64,000 bases of DNA from Clostridiaceae bacterium Marseille-Q4149 (GCA_018228685.1 CP073691.1:1364001-1428000); one strand, 5' to 3'. Shown: positions 7,648-16,249, counted from the first letter of the stretch. The notes: generated from the sequence alone by a model not told the origin. Numbers and translations are program-made.

Positions 7648-8105
7648 TTGATTCAGTTGAGGGCATGGTATGTTCAATTTTTCCGGAGTATATTGTATAG
7701 GATATGGGGCGTCTGCGGGGTGATCCTGGTTTTGGGAGTTGCGTGCATCCTGCTTAATAGACCGTGGGCCAGAAAAGTTAAAATCAAAGATTGTAAATTG
7801 GGACTGATTATGATTGCTGCTGCGATCGGCCTGAGCCTGTTGTATGCATCCAGGATCGTGTTCCCTGGCGTATCATCGTATACAGGGGAGTTTATTGACA
7901 GTCACCGCAATTCCAGAGTCGCGCCCCCACTGCCGGTAACAAATGAATATGTGTTTTGGAATGGCGAAGGAAAAAAACAAACTTTTTATCTGGACATTTT
8001 CTCAAAAAAGAAATATTCCCCGATGACTTTGTAAGTGACCGGAAATATACGATCTATTTTGATGAATTTACAAATGTAATTGTTCAGGTGGAGTGCATTG
8101 AATAG
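7648..8105 (+). pseudogene. Two-helix membrane protein, frameshifted at an A6 run
   Basis: The frame opens at a TTG (7648) and encodes two transmembrane segments, then a soluble domain (FWNGEGKKQTFYLDIFSKKK), but stops early at 8034. Skipping one base in the A6 run at 8004-8009 lets the other frame continue as KKEIFPDDFVSDRKYTIYFD and onward to a stop at 8105. The continuation looks like true coding sequence. So it is either a recent frameshift or a sequencing error. Family unknown; it lies in the RHS remnant neighbourhood and may be an immunity protein. Confidence 0.6.
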
Positions 8106-8156
8106 GGGGCGGTATAGGATGCATCCGATGCCCCAGCCCAGACAGGAGTGTGAGCG

Positions 8157-8618
8157 ATGAGGAAGTCACTGGAAAATTACATACACAATCTGTGGCACTG
8201 GCTGAAAATGACACCGCGCCAGTACGCAGAATGCTGCGGAACGGGGGATCCAGAGCCGTATATGTTTCCGGAATGGGAAAAGATGCTGGATGAAGTGTGT
8301 TCACTTATCAAGCGAGGCGGGCTCTTCCCGGCAGATATGGACTGTTTGCTGACAATGATGGCTTTGGACGATGAAACCGAGGACGTTCTGGACTGTCTGA
8401 CTGCACAGGGAGACGAACTGCTCATATCCGTCCTGACACATGCCGGGCTGCGCAGCATATTTCCCCAGGCCCGGTGGCAATGCGCCGAGCTGCTTGGACG
8501 CAGGAGCATCCCCGATGGAATGGCGCTATTGCGACAGTATGCAAATGATCGGGATGCCTATGTGGCAAAACGCGCCCGCAATGCCATGAAGGCTATAACG
8601 GGCAACAAGAATGGCTGA
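8157..8618 (+). CDS. HEAT-repeat-like hypothetical protein
   Basis: A 153-residue, mostly helical protein. The C-terminal two-thirds carry HEAT-like helix pairs (RWQCAELLGRRSIPDGMALLRQYANDRDAYVAKRARNAMKAI). Such short HEAT proteins are common immunity proteins downstream of RHS or other polymorphic toxins, which matches the YD-repeat debris 0.7 kb upstream. ATG 8157 has AGGAG upstream. The immunity role is inferred, and no cognate toxin is present. Confidence 0.65.
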   Translation: MRKSLENYIHNLWHWLKMTPRQYAECCGTGDPEPYMFPEWEKMLDEVCSLIKRGGLFPADMDCLLTMMALDDETEDVLDCLTAQGDELLISVLTHAGLRSIFPQARWQCAELLGRRSIPDGMALLRQYANDRDAYVAKRARNAMKAITGNKNG

Positions 8619-8654
8619 CGATTTTATCTCTATCCTCAACTTTTTTATGACAAT

Positions 8655-8678
8655 GGGGCCAGGCATCAGCCTGGCCCC
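8655..8678. terminator. Hairpin between convergent genes
   Basis: A 10-bp perfect stem GGGGCCAGGC / GCCTGGCCCC with an ATCA loop lies between the HEAT gene and the convergent helicase. Flanking T/A runs are weak on both strands. Confidence 0.55.
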
Positions 8679-8705
8679 AACGTTTGTTATAGAACCCTTA
8701 TCCTC

Positions 8706-11423
8706 TTACTTCTGTGGTGCAGTTTTCAACATATCCTTGATCTTCTCTTTTTCTCCGCTGCCGTCTGTGCGCAGGCGCAGCAGAGGAACAGCACATTTCT
8801 CCAAAATAGAGTTCTTCTTTATATCCCGCTCCGCCTGTTTGCTTCCGACTTCATGGAAGCCCGTTCCGTCCACCTCAATCGTCAGTACAGGCTGCTTATC
8901 CATCTGATTGAACAGCAGAAAATCAACATGTGTCAATGGATTCCGGGCATATTTGCATTCTTCCTCTGTCAACGGCTCATAGTCCTTTACCAGCGTCGCA
9001 AGAGAAACGTGTACAGCACAGCCGATGGCGGAATACGCCTCCTCAGACAGCACCTCCTGAATCACGGAATACATGAGATTCTCGGAATCGTACTCAGATA
9101 CTCTTTTATGCTTTTGCAGATATGCCCGGCGCTGCTCGGCATAGCCCTGATAGAGCATATCGAATACCGAGTAAACCTGGCTCCGGATCACCTCAAAATT
9201 GTTGTATTCGATGTATCGCGTCAGATCGCCATAGTTGGTCCGGTCATTGCGTGGGTCCTGTGACGTGACCACCGCCAATGAATGAACCGCGCGGGAAACG
9301 GCAACATTCAGCATATGGGGATCGTCCACAAAATCTGTGATGACATTATCCACCGAGGTTAAAATGATGGCGTCCTGTTCCCGGCCCTGAAATTTATGGA
9401 CGGTGTCCACTTCATAGGCATCACCCAACTGCTTGCGGATGGCGGCTACCTGATCCCGGTACGGCGTAATAATGCCGATGCTCTGGTAGTTCTCCTTACG
9501 AAGCCGCGGAAGCACCTCTTGCTGAATCACGTCGATCTGACGCTGGTTGAGATGGCCACGGGCATGGTTGCCGGCGGTTGTCCGGTACATGGTCAATACA
9601 TCCGGCTCATTGTGATCCTGCGTCATGACAATCAACTGCCCATGATAGAACTTCTGATTGCAGAAGTTGATGATCTTTGGATGGCAGCGGTAGTGTTCAC
9701 GCAGCAGCGTGACCGGTGCATCCCGCCATATTTCCAGCGCAGAAGAAAGCAGGCTATGCGTTGAAAAGCGATATCGTTCATCCAAGGAATACTTCTGCCA
9801 AATCGCATCACTGGTGCGAATATCGTTCTCTGTCAGTACATTGGGGAGCTGCTTCAGATCACCGACGATCACGATATTTCGTGCGCAGGAAAAGGCCAAT
9901 ACGCCGGTGGCCAGATCGACCTGCGAGGCCTCATCCACGATAAGATAATCGTAGATATGATCGATGCCCAGGGTCCCCTTGATGGAATAGGTCGTGCTGA
10001 GCACCACCGGATATTCGTTCGTAAACGCGGCAGAGTCCCGCCGGAAATCACTCTTTTCAAAACGCTTTCGTCCACTTTTCCACGGATACCTCGCCGCCAG
10101 CTCTGCCCGGAACAGTCGCAGTGACTTCTGCGTAAGCTCGTCCATCTTTTCATCGAAAGCGTAGTGTTCCAGCTTGCGGTTCAGCGTTTCTTTCTCGTCC
10201 TCCAACTCCTGCTTTTTTACGAAATAGAATTGATTTTGCAAATAGGGGATGACCAGTTCCGGGGAGCGGAGAAACAATTTGAGTGCGCCGCGATTGAACC
10301 GGAACATGATGGAGAGTTTTTGCAAAAGGCCCAAGCGAGTCTCATGCTCCGCATACTGTTCAAACTCCATCCAGAGGGCGAGAATTTTCTGTGAGGACAG
10401 CTTATTCAGACTTTCAGACGGTGCATCACGGTAAGTTGCATAGTAGTCCGTAAAATAATGCTGCTCCGGCTTCAGCTGCAAGAACTCCTGCTCAATTTCC
10501 GCAATGCGGTTCTTTGCGTTGAGCATTTCGTTCAATTCCTTGGAAAGAGCAGTCGTTTCCTGCTCTAATTGCTGCCGTTCCTCCGGCTGCATCTCCCAAT
10601 CGCTCATATCCGGATAGACGCCCGTCTGGGCCTCCAGAAATTTCTCTTTGTTGGCAAGACTGCCGAGAAACGCCGTCAGGAAGGCGGCATTTTTCTTCTC
10701 CAGCTTCTCCGCCACATTATGTGTTGCGAAATTGTTGTTGGAAACAACTGCCACGGTCTTTCCACTCCGGACAACATTGGCAATGATATTCAGGATCGTC
10801 TGTGTCTTTCCCGTCCCCGGCGGGCCTTGAATAATGCTGATTTTGGAGGAAAGTGCCCGTTCTACCGCCAGTTTCTGGCTTTGGTTCAGGCCGAACGGAT
10901 AGATGATCGTCTCCGGCATCCGAGGCGCTTTGACTTCTTTCTGCGGCGCAAGATAGCTTGCCAGCACGGCATCCTCGCTGACCTGCTGGATCTTGTCGTA
11001 CTGCATGCTCAGAATGTTGATGCCGTTTTCAGCCACAAGACTGATTGCCGCGGCAGTCTCTTTGAAGTATTGAAAGGCTTCCTTGTTTTTACCGTCTGTC
11101 AGGCAATTCTGCCGGAGCTGCACTTCGCTCCTACGGAACGACAAATCTTTCTTTCCGCAGCGGACAATGCGATAATACGCGCCAAAATCGAGAAGCTCAT
11201 CCATTCCGCTGATGGTCTGCCCATTAGCCGTGACGATCACCTGCGCGGGATCGATTTTCTTTTGCAATGGCAGAATCTCAACATTACCGCTCTGAAAGTC
11301 GTATGTCTTATTGGGTGCACTGGTATAGACGACCTCGCACCTCCCGTCATGAAACCGGAACGAAGCCACCGAGTCCGTCTGGTCTTTCCCCTTTATGATA
11401 ATTAAGCGCTTTCGTGGGTCCAT
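8706..11423 (-). CDS. Superfamily 1 (DNA2/NAM7-type) helicase with C-terminal nuclease-like domain
   Basis: A 905-residue protein. It shows Walker A GPPGTGKT (residue about 190), Walker B with DEASQ (YLIVDEASQVD), motif III GDLKQLPN, motif V VDTVHKFQGREQDAIILTS and motif VI NVAVSRAVHSLAVV. The last about 110 residues (THVDFLLF...PVLTIEVDGTGFHE) match a DUF2726/Vsr-like PD-(D/E)xK nuclease core. ATG 11423 fits the conserved family N-terminus (RLIIIKGKD); the upstream open frame over sigK is a shadow. It starts 87 bp after the sigK 3' half, on the same strand, behind two hairpins. Such helicase-nucleases are often defence genes. Confidence 0.9.
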   Translation of the reverse strand: MDPRKRLIIIKGKDQTDSVASFRFHDGRCEVVYTSAPNKTYDFQSGNVEILPLQKKIDPAQVIVTANGQTISGMDELLDFGAYYRIVRCGKKDLSFRRSEVQLRQNCLTDGKNKEAFQYFKETAAAISLVAENGINILSMQYDKIQQVSEDAVLASYLAPQKEVKAPRMPETIIYPFGLNQSQKLAVERALSSKISIIQGPPGTGKTQTILNIIANVVRSGKTVAVVSNNNFATHNVAEKLEKKNAAFLTAFLGSLANKEKFLEAQTGVYPDMSDWEMQPEERQQLEQETTALSKELNEMLNAKNRIAEIEQEFLQLKPEQHYFTDYYATYRDAPSESLNKLSSQKILALWMEFEQYAEHETRLGLLQKLSIMFRFNRGALKLFLRSPELVIPYLQNQFYFVKKQELEDEKETLNRKLEHYAFDEKMDELTQKSLRLFRAELAARYPWKSGRKRFEKSDFRRDSAAFTNEYPVVLSTTYSIKGTLGIDHIYDYLIVDEASQVDLATGVLAFSCARNIVIVGDLKQLPNVLTENDIRTSDAIWQKYSLDERYRFSTHSLLSSALEIWRDAPVTLLREHYRCHPKIINFCNQKFYHGQLIVMTQDHNEPDVLTMYRTTAGNHARGHLNQRQIDVIQQEVLPRLRKENYQSIGIITPYRDQVAAIRKQLGDAYEVDTVHKFQGREQDAIILTSVDNVITDFVDDPHMLNVAVSRAVHSLAVVTSQDPRNDRTNYGDLTRYIEYNNFEVIRSQVYSVFDMLYQGYAEQRRAYLQKHKRVSEYDSENLMYSVIQEVLSEEAYSAIGCAVHVSLATLVKDYEPLTEEECKYARNPLTHVDFLLFNQMDKQPVLTIEVDGTGFHEVGSKQAERDIKKNSILEKCAVPLLRLRTDGSGEKEKIKDMLKTAPQK

Positions 11424-11436
11424 AGGCTTTCTTTTG

Positions 11437-11455
11437 CCCCCGGCAGAGCCGGGGG
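11437..11455. other. GC-rich hairpin in the helicase leader
   Basis: An 8-bp stem CCCCCGGC / GCCGGGGG with an AGA loop lies 14 bp upstream of the helicase start codon. It could limit read-through from sigK or affect translation. There is no T-tract. Confidence 0.4.
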
Positions 11456-11470
11456 TTGACTTTGTGAACC

Positions 11471-11510
11471 AACAGCAAGAATGGGGGCTGCCGCCCCCGT
11501 TCTTGCTGTT
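11471..11510 (-). terminator. Hairpin directly after the sigK stop codon
   Basis: An 18-bp stem (11471-11488 with 11493-11510, one G-T pair) begins at the stop codon of the sigK 3' half. It lacks a clear U-run on the minus strand but is the only candidate sigK terminator. Confidence 0.6.
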
Positions 11511-11878
11511 TATGGATAGCAGTGCTCCCGCAGGGCCGCCTCCAGCTTCTCCAGAGCGCGTTTCTCGATGCGGGAGACATAGCTGCGGCTGATGCCGTAG
11601 GCGGCGGCCACCTGACGCTGGGTCTGGGGCGGGTGGCCGTCCAGGCCGTAGCGGCGGCGGATCACGTCGGCCTCCCGGTCCGTCAGGCACTCCCCTACCA
11701 GCCGCCGGATCAGCCGCTGATCCTCCCGACCCTCCAGGTCCTCCTGCATGGTGTCGTCGGCCCCCACCACGTCCTGCAGATATAGGGCGTTGCCGGCCTT
11801 ATCCGTCTCGATGGCCTCCGACAGTGACACCTCCCCCTGCAGCTTCCGCTGGGCGCGGAAGTGCATGAGGATTTCATT
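11510..11878 (-). CDS. sigK: SigK sporulation sigma factor, 3' half (regions 3-4)
   Basis: This is the C-terminal part of the mother-cell sigma factor. From the crossover it reads NEILMHFRAQRKLQGEVS. Region 4 follows with ECLTDREADVIRRRYGL and the HTH GISRSYVSRIEKRALEKLE, matching SigK/SpoIIIC. The piece has no plausible start of its own, and its first codons overlap the recombinase stop. Joined at AATG to the 5' half at 47700-48033 it gives one 233-codon frame restoring CIENEILMHFR, the normal SigK sequence at this point. SigK directs late coat and cortex genes. Without excision this half should be silent. Confidence 0.95.
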   Translation of the reverse strand, partial: NEILMHFRAQRKLQGEVSLSEAIETDKAGNALYLQDVVGADDTMQEDLEGREDQRLIRRLVGECLTDREADVIRRRYGLDGHPPQTQRQVAAAYGISRSYVSRIEKRALEKLEAALREHCYP

Positions 11879-11888
11879 CGCTATACTC
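11867..11888 (-). other. Left skin attachment site (crossover core AATG)
   Basis: On the minus strand the site reads GAGTATAGCG-AATG-AAATCCTC. The core AATG (11878-11875) is shared with the right site at 47703-47700. The element-side arm AGTATAGC is the inverted partner of GCTATACT at the other end. The recombinase stop codon TGA uses TG of the core and the next chromosomal A. Confidence 0.88.
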
Positions 11889-13583
11889 TCCTGACAGACA
11901 CATAAGTTGGTCTACGGGCGGCAAATCGGCCTCTCCGTCCTCGGCAAACAGGTACACATAGGCATTTTTGCCGTCCCAGACCACCTTTTTGACGATGGTG
12001 CGCAGCAGGCGGCGTTTTTCCTCCAGCGTCGCCGTATCCACCGCATGGGCGAAGGATTCGATCATCTCTTGATGGAAGGCGAACTCCTGATGGAGCATCC
12101 GGCTTTGCTCCGTGAGGGCCTCCAGCTTAGAAAGCCTTGATTGCTCCTGCTCGCTCTGCTGGTGCAGCTCGTCGATCTGCTCCATGACGTACTTAGCCGA
12201 GGTGTCAGTAGCAACGGACAGAGAGTCTACCAATCTCTTGATGCGCTCTTCAGTCTCGGCGTGCTTTTCGCGCAGCTGTGCCAGCTCCGCGTCGTAGCCC
12301 TCCTTGTTGCCGCTGATAACCTTTTTGGTCTGCGCCAAGAGCTTGGAAAGGGTCTCCTTGTCGGCGGACAGCTTGCGGATCTCCTCGATAATCTTGGCGT
12401 CCAGCGTATTGCCGTTGCAGTTTTTCATGCCGCACACTGTCCCGTGGCTGCGCTCCTTGGTGGAGCACATATAAGTATAAATTAGGTCGCCATCGGCATT
12501 GGTACGGTTGGTCAGTTTGGGGCGCATATAGTCGCCGCACTCGCCGCAACGGAGAAGCCCCGACAGCAGCGCCACATTGCTGCGTGGCCTGCGGTAGCTC
12601 TTGGACTTGTTGACATCCAGCATGGCCTGTACCTGCACCCAGTCGCTGCCGGAGATGATGCCCGGATGCTTGCCCACTGCCACGATCCATTCCTCCATGG
12701 GACGGATCTGGTTGGCCTTGCCGGGGCGCTGCAGGGTGCGGTTGTAGGCCATGATACCGTGCTCGCCGTCGAACTCGGACTGCTCGGCAAACAGGTCTGC
12801 GTTGTTCTCCTTGAGGTACTGGTACGCCGTCTCGTCGGCGATCATATAGACGGGATTTGTGAGGATACCCCTGATGGCAAACCGGGTGAACTGCTTGCCG
12901 CGCTTGGTGACGCAGCGATGCTCCAGCAGGTACTGGTCGGTCTTGCTAAGGGAGCCGGTTTCCATGAAGACGGAGAAAATCGTTTTGACCAGCTGGATTT
13001 CCTCCGGAATGGGCTTCAGCTTGTAGGCCTTGCGCTCCTTGCCGTCCACCGTTATCTTGGATTCGCTCTCCGAAGCGTAACCGGTGGGCGTGGTGCCGCC
13101 CAACCAGCGCCCGGTTTTGGACAGCTCGTGCATGTTGTCCCGGATGCGCTCGGCGATGGTTTCCCGCTCCAGCTGGGAAAAGACCGACGCGATATACATC
13201 ATGGCCCTGCCCATGGGGGAGCTGGTGTCGAACTGCTCGCGGATAGAGATGAAGTCGATGTGCCGGTCGCCTAAGTCCTCGATGAGTTTGGCAAAGTCGC
13301 CGATGTTGCGGCTGATGCGGTCAAGGCGGTAGACCACGATGGCGGCAAACTCGATTTTCTGCGAGTCCTTCATCATTTTCTTGAACTGCGGGCGCTCCAG
13401 ATTGCCGCCGGAAAAGCCCTCATCCTCGTAGACCAGCGCATTCTCCGCTGCGTCGTCACCAAAGTGCATGGCGATGTACTGGCGGCACAGCTCGATCTGG
13501 TTTTCGATGCTCTCGCCCTTGCCGGTGAACTTGGACTTGCGGGAGTAGATAACATATTGCTTCGACTTGTCTTTCGTCTTCAT
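11874..13583 (-). CDS. spoIVCA: Large serine recombinase, SpoIVCA-like skin excisionase
   Basis: A 569-residue large serine recombinase. The catalytic domain (residues 1-150) has Ser in YVIYSRKS, the arginine helix VVYRLDRISRNIGDF and SxMGRAMMYIASVFSQLERETIAERI. Then come a recombinase domain (GYASES...LTNPVYM), a zinc ribbon (LRCGECGDYMRP...CSTKERSHGTVCGMKNC) and a coiled-coil domain (residues 420-520). It is transcribed toward the sigK 3' half and its last codon pair overlaps the crossover core. By analogy to SpoIVCA it excises the element in the mother cell. A ribosome site GAGGTGCC precedes ATG 13583. The excisive role is inferred from position. Confidence 0.93.
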   Translation of the reverse strand: MKTKDKSKQYVIYSRKSKFTGKGESIENQIELCRQYIAMHFGDDAAENALVYEDEGFSGGNLERPQFKKMMKDSQKIEFAAIVVYRLDRISRNIGDFAKLIEDLGDRHIDFISIREQFDTSSPMGRAMMYIASVFSQLERETIAERIRDNMHELSKTGRWLGGTTPTGYASESESKITVDGKERKAYKLKPIPEEIQLVKTIFSVFMETGSLSKTDQYLLEHRCVTKRGKQFTRFAIRGILTNPVYMIADETAYQYLKENNADLFAEQSEFDGEHGIMAYNRTLQRPGKANQIRPMEEWIVAVGKHPGIISGSDWVQVQAMLDVNKSKSYRRPRSNVALLSGLLRCGECGDYMRPKLTNRTNADGDLIYTYMCSTKERSHGTVCGMKNCNGNTLDAKIIEEIRKLSADKETLSKLLAQTKKVISGNKEGYDAELAQLREKHAETEERIKRLVDSLSVATDTSAKYVMEQIDELHQQSEQEQSRLSKLEALTEQSRMLHQEFAFHQEMIESFAHAVDTATLEEKRRLLRTIVKKVVWDGKNAYVYLFAEDGEADLPPVDQLMCLSGEYSE

Positions 13584-13620
13584 AGCGGCACCTCGCGCAT
13601 ATCGTTAGGTTGATAAGCGC

Positions 13621-13649
13621 ATTATAACGGATTGGATTCCATTTGAAAA
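13621..13649 (-). promoter_or_regulatory. Candidate recombinase promoter
   Basis: On the minus strand a perfect TATAAT (13626-13621) lies 38 bp before the recombinase start. The matching -35 (TTTTCA, 17-bp spacing) is poor. I cannot see a clear sigma-E motif, so mother-cell control is not shown by sequence. Confidence 0.4.
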
Positions 13650-13691
13650 GGTACCCAAGGGAAAAATCTGAAAAAATATTGGATTTGAGAG

Positions 13692-13736
13692 CATCGCTCA
13701 TACGAGCCGAGAAAATGATTGATGAAATGAGCGATG
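13692..13736. repeat. Inverted repeat downstream of the AAA ATPase
   Basis: CATCGCTCAT (13692-13701) and ATGAGCGATG (13727-13736) are perfect 10-bp arms around a 25-bp loop, between the recombinase promoter region and the ATPase stop. Possible weak terminator or protein-binding site. Confidence 0.45.
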
Positions 13737-13778
13737 GAAAGCCGCCGCCCTGAGCTATACATTAGGATCGCGGCTCTG

Positions 13779-15563
13779 TTATACAAGTGTTTTCAGATAT
13801 TCTTCCACGTTCTGATACTGAATGCCCTCTACTACCTGATCTTTCCCGCGATAAAGGACAAACCTCCCGGTGATTGGGCCATAGCGATGCTCCGTCTGGG
13901 CGCATTTTTCCGCGTCGATCAAATGGCGATACTGCTGCGGCGCAGCTTCTTCGCTGTGCTTGATCTCGAAAATCCGACACGAACCGGCGTTGGGGTCAAA
14001 CACCACCATATCAAACTCACCTACGGGGAATTGCAGCACAAACACCTGCTTCTTGGGGGTTGCCAGCTTGGTTTCCAGCAGGACGATGTCCTTCAACATC
14101 CGCCCTTTGATATCGGTCAGGATGCGCTGCTGCACGGCGGTGCGCTCCGCCAGAGACAGCGCGCTGAACGTCTCATCCAGCAGCAGGCTGCGGATCAGCG
14201 CGTCCGCCTGCGCATAGCGCAGACCCGGTTGCGCGATCGCCGTGCGGCTGGACTTCGTGCCGACATCCGGCAGGTGCAGCACGTCGATCTCCCGCGTCAG
14301 GTCCAGCAAATCCAGATACTCCTTGATCTCTGCCGCATGAACATCGTCCAGTTTTACGGTCTGCTCCGCCTTGTTGCGGATCTCCAGCAGCTTTCGCAGA
14401 CTATCGGTGACAGCCGCAAGGTCAATGCAGTCGAGGATGTCCGTCGGGTTCTCCCGATCCCGGCGCAGGTTGCTGGCGGAAATGCCAAGGTCGTGGGACT
14501 TCCAATCCTGCGACAGCACCTCCAGCGTGAAGCGGTGGTTGATGTCCTCCACCACGCGGTTGATGGCGCTGGTCAGTTCATTTTTGTCGTACAGGTCCCA
14601 CAGATGCCGGAAATGCCCCTCGTACTGATAGCAGCGCAGGGAGTGCTGGATGTTGCGGGCAATGGCCGTGTCCACATACTCATCGGCGCTTTCCCTACTG
14701 GCAAAGGTGGAAGTCTCGTTGTAGTGGATGCCGCCGAGACTCATGGTGCCGCCGTAGCGGATATACTCGTCGATGCCATGGATGCCGAGAACGGACTCAA
14801 ACTCGCGGTAAGGGATGAACGTGGTGTGCAGCAGGATGCAGCGTCCGTAGAGCTGTTCGTCCTCAGCAAAGAGAAATCCCATCGAGTCCGCGCCGGAGAG
14901 TACGGTTTTCATGCCGCAGGCCGCAAACACATCAGAAAACAGCGCCGCGCCCTCGATGAAATCCTCCATGAGTGTCACTTCATCGAGGAACACATAGCGG
15001 AAGCCCTGCGCCTCCAGCAGCTTGAGATCACGGTTTACATCCGCCAGCGTATCTCTTGCGGTAATCTGGATGAATGCAACCTTGGCAAGTTCTGCCTCGC
15101 TCATCTCCGCAAAAATCTGGCGGATCATGGTGGTTTTACCCGTCCGGCGCAGACCGTAGAGGATAAACACCTTGTCCTGCTGCCCACCGTAAATGTAGTC
15201 GTGCAGCTGTCGGAAGCACTCGCGCTTGCGATAGGCTCGAACAGGGGATGCAAAGGAGTGCAGCGCCTCTCCGGTGCGGACATTCGTGGTAAACGCAGAG
15301 GTATCCACAGATTTTCCCTTGGGCAGCTGCTTCTTCAGCGCTTTCAGCTCCCGTTCCAGAGCTTTTCTTTGCTCGATTTGAGCGCGAAAATCCTCCAGTT
15401 CATCCGCCGGAATATACTTCTCCCGCCGCTTCTTGTCCTCTGTCCAGCGGTGGTAGAAATATTCCTTGCCGTTGACGGTTTTCTTCGTAATGGAACCGGC
15501 TGGCAGATCAGCAATCAGCCGTTCCAGCTCCGCCGCACGTGCCTGCATCTCAGATAACTCCAT
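13779..15563 (-). CDS. AAA family ATPase with C-terminal nuclease-like domain
   Basis: A 594-residue protein. The N-terminal coiled coil (residues 1-95) precedes an archaeal-type AAA ATPase: Walker A LYGLRRTGKTTMIRQI, Walker B RYVFLDEVTLMEDF and sensor VLSGADS. The C-terminus holds GEFDMVVFDPN...CRIFEIKHSE, a PD-(D/E)xK-like D...ExK core. The organisation follows the ATPase plus DUF4143-like families, whose roles are unclear (toxin-antitoxin or defence have been proposed). It lies just inside the element beside the recombinase and follows a 20-bp palindrome. A second member of the broad family is at 43015-44355. Confidence 0.8.
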   Translation of the reverse strand: MELSEMQARAAELERLIADLPAGSITKKTVNGKEYFYHRWTEDKKRREKYIPADELEDFRAQIEQRKALERELKALKKQLPKGKSVDTSAFTTNVRTGEALHSFASPVRAYRKRECFRQLHDYIYGGQQDKVFILYGLRRTGKTTMIRQIFAEMSEAELAKVAFIQITARDTLADVNRDLKLLEAQGFRYVFLDEVTLMEDFIEGAALFSDVFAACGMKTVLSGADSMGFLFAEDEQLYGRCILLHTTFIPYREFESVLGIHGIDEYIRYGGTMSLGGIHYNETSTFASRESADEYVDTAIARNIQHSLRCYQYEGHFRHLWDLYDKNELTSAINRVVEDINHRFTLEVLSQDWKSHDLGISASNLRRDRENPTDILDCIDLAAVTDSLRKLLEIRNKAEQTVKLDDVHAAEIKEYLDLLDLTREIDVLHLPDVGTKSSRTAIAQPGLRYAQADALIRSLLLDETFSALSLAERTAVQQRILTDIKGRMLKDIVLLETKLATPKKQVFVLQFPVGEFDMVVFDPNAGSCRIFEIKHSEEAAPQQYRHLIDAEKCAQTEHRYGPITGRFVLYRGKDQVVEGIQYQNVEEYLKTLV

Positions 15564-15596
15564 AGCGCACCTCCTGCGAGATACTATTCTATGTAG

Positions 15597-15646
15597 AATT
15601 ATGCCCCATTATACCCGCGAAATCAAGGGTATAATGGGGCATAATT
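15597..15646. promoter_or_regulatory. 20-bp perfect inverted repeat carrying TATAAT boxes
   Basis: Arms 15597-15616 and 15627-15646 are exact complements around a 10-bp loop. Each arm contains TATAAT/ATTATA and the run GGGGCATAA. It lies 34 bp upstream of the AAA ATPase start and 17 bp past the Tag stop. It could be an autoregulatory operator over divergent -10 boxes, or a Tag terminator hairpin. Confidence 0.55.
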
Positions 15647-15662
15647 ATTTTCTTCGAACTGT

Positions 15663-16232
15663 TTAGCCATTCCCGCCATGCAGCCAGCACTCGTCGCTGT
15701 GGGCATTGATGACGCCGATGGCCTGCAAATAGGCGTAGATGATGGTGGAGCCAACGAAGGTCATGCCCCGCTTTTTCAGGTCTTGGGAAATGGCGTCGGA
15801 CAACGGGCCGGTGGTAACGGCGGGGTCATTTTCGTAGATGACTTTGCCGTCTGTCCAGCCCCAGATATACTTTTCAAAGCTGCCGTACTCTTCCTGAATG
15901 TCCCGGAAGATACGGCTGTTTTTGACACTGGCCCGGATTTTCAGCCGGTTGCGGATGATGCCCTCGTCAGAGAGCAGCCGGGCAATCTTTTCCTCGCCGT
16001 AAGCGCAGACCTTGTCCAGGTCAAAGCCGTCGTAGACCTCCCGGAACCGCGCCCGCTTGTTCAGCACCGTCTCCCAACTCAGCCCCGCCTGGAAGGATTC
16101 CAGAATCAGCAGCTCATACAGGGCGTGGTCATCGTGGCACGGAACGCCCCACTCCTCATCGTGGTAGCGGACATAAAGGTGGTTGGCCAGGTTGCACCAC
16201 CGGCAGCGTGGCTTGTTTTTTTCTTCTGTCAT
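15663..16232 (-). CDS. tag: DNA-3-methyladenine glycosylase I
   Basis: A 189-residue Tag enzyme that removes 3-methyladenine from alkylated DNA. Signatures are RCRWCNLANHLYVRYHDEEWG at the N-terminus (Cys zinc ligand, YHDEEWGVP), FQAGLSWETVLNKR, and the C-terminal GMTFVGSTIIYAYLQAIGVINAH with the remaining zinc ligands near HSDECW. ATG 16232 has AGGAGG upstream; the longer open frame is not needed. It is followed by the AAA ATPase and preceded, on the same strand, by the WYL remnant. A housekeeping-type repair gene as cargo suggests capture from a chromosome. Confidence 0.93.
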   Translation of the reverse strand: MTEEKNKPRCRWCNLANHLYVRYHDEEWGVPCHDDHALYELLILESFQAGLSWETVLNKRARFREVYDGFDLDKVCAYGEEKIARLLSDEGIIRNRLKIRASVKNSRIFRDIQEEYGSFEKYIWGWTDGKVIYENDPAVTTGPLSDAISQDLKKRGMTFVGSTIIYAYLQAIGVINAHSDECWLHGGNG

Positions 16233-16249
16233 GGGAAACCTCCTATACG

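Noticed and set aside
11424..11690. 5' extension of the helicase frame into the sigK 3' half
   Set aside because: The extension reads sigK in the wrong phase. The helicase family N-terminus begins at ATG 11423.
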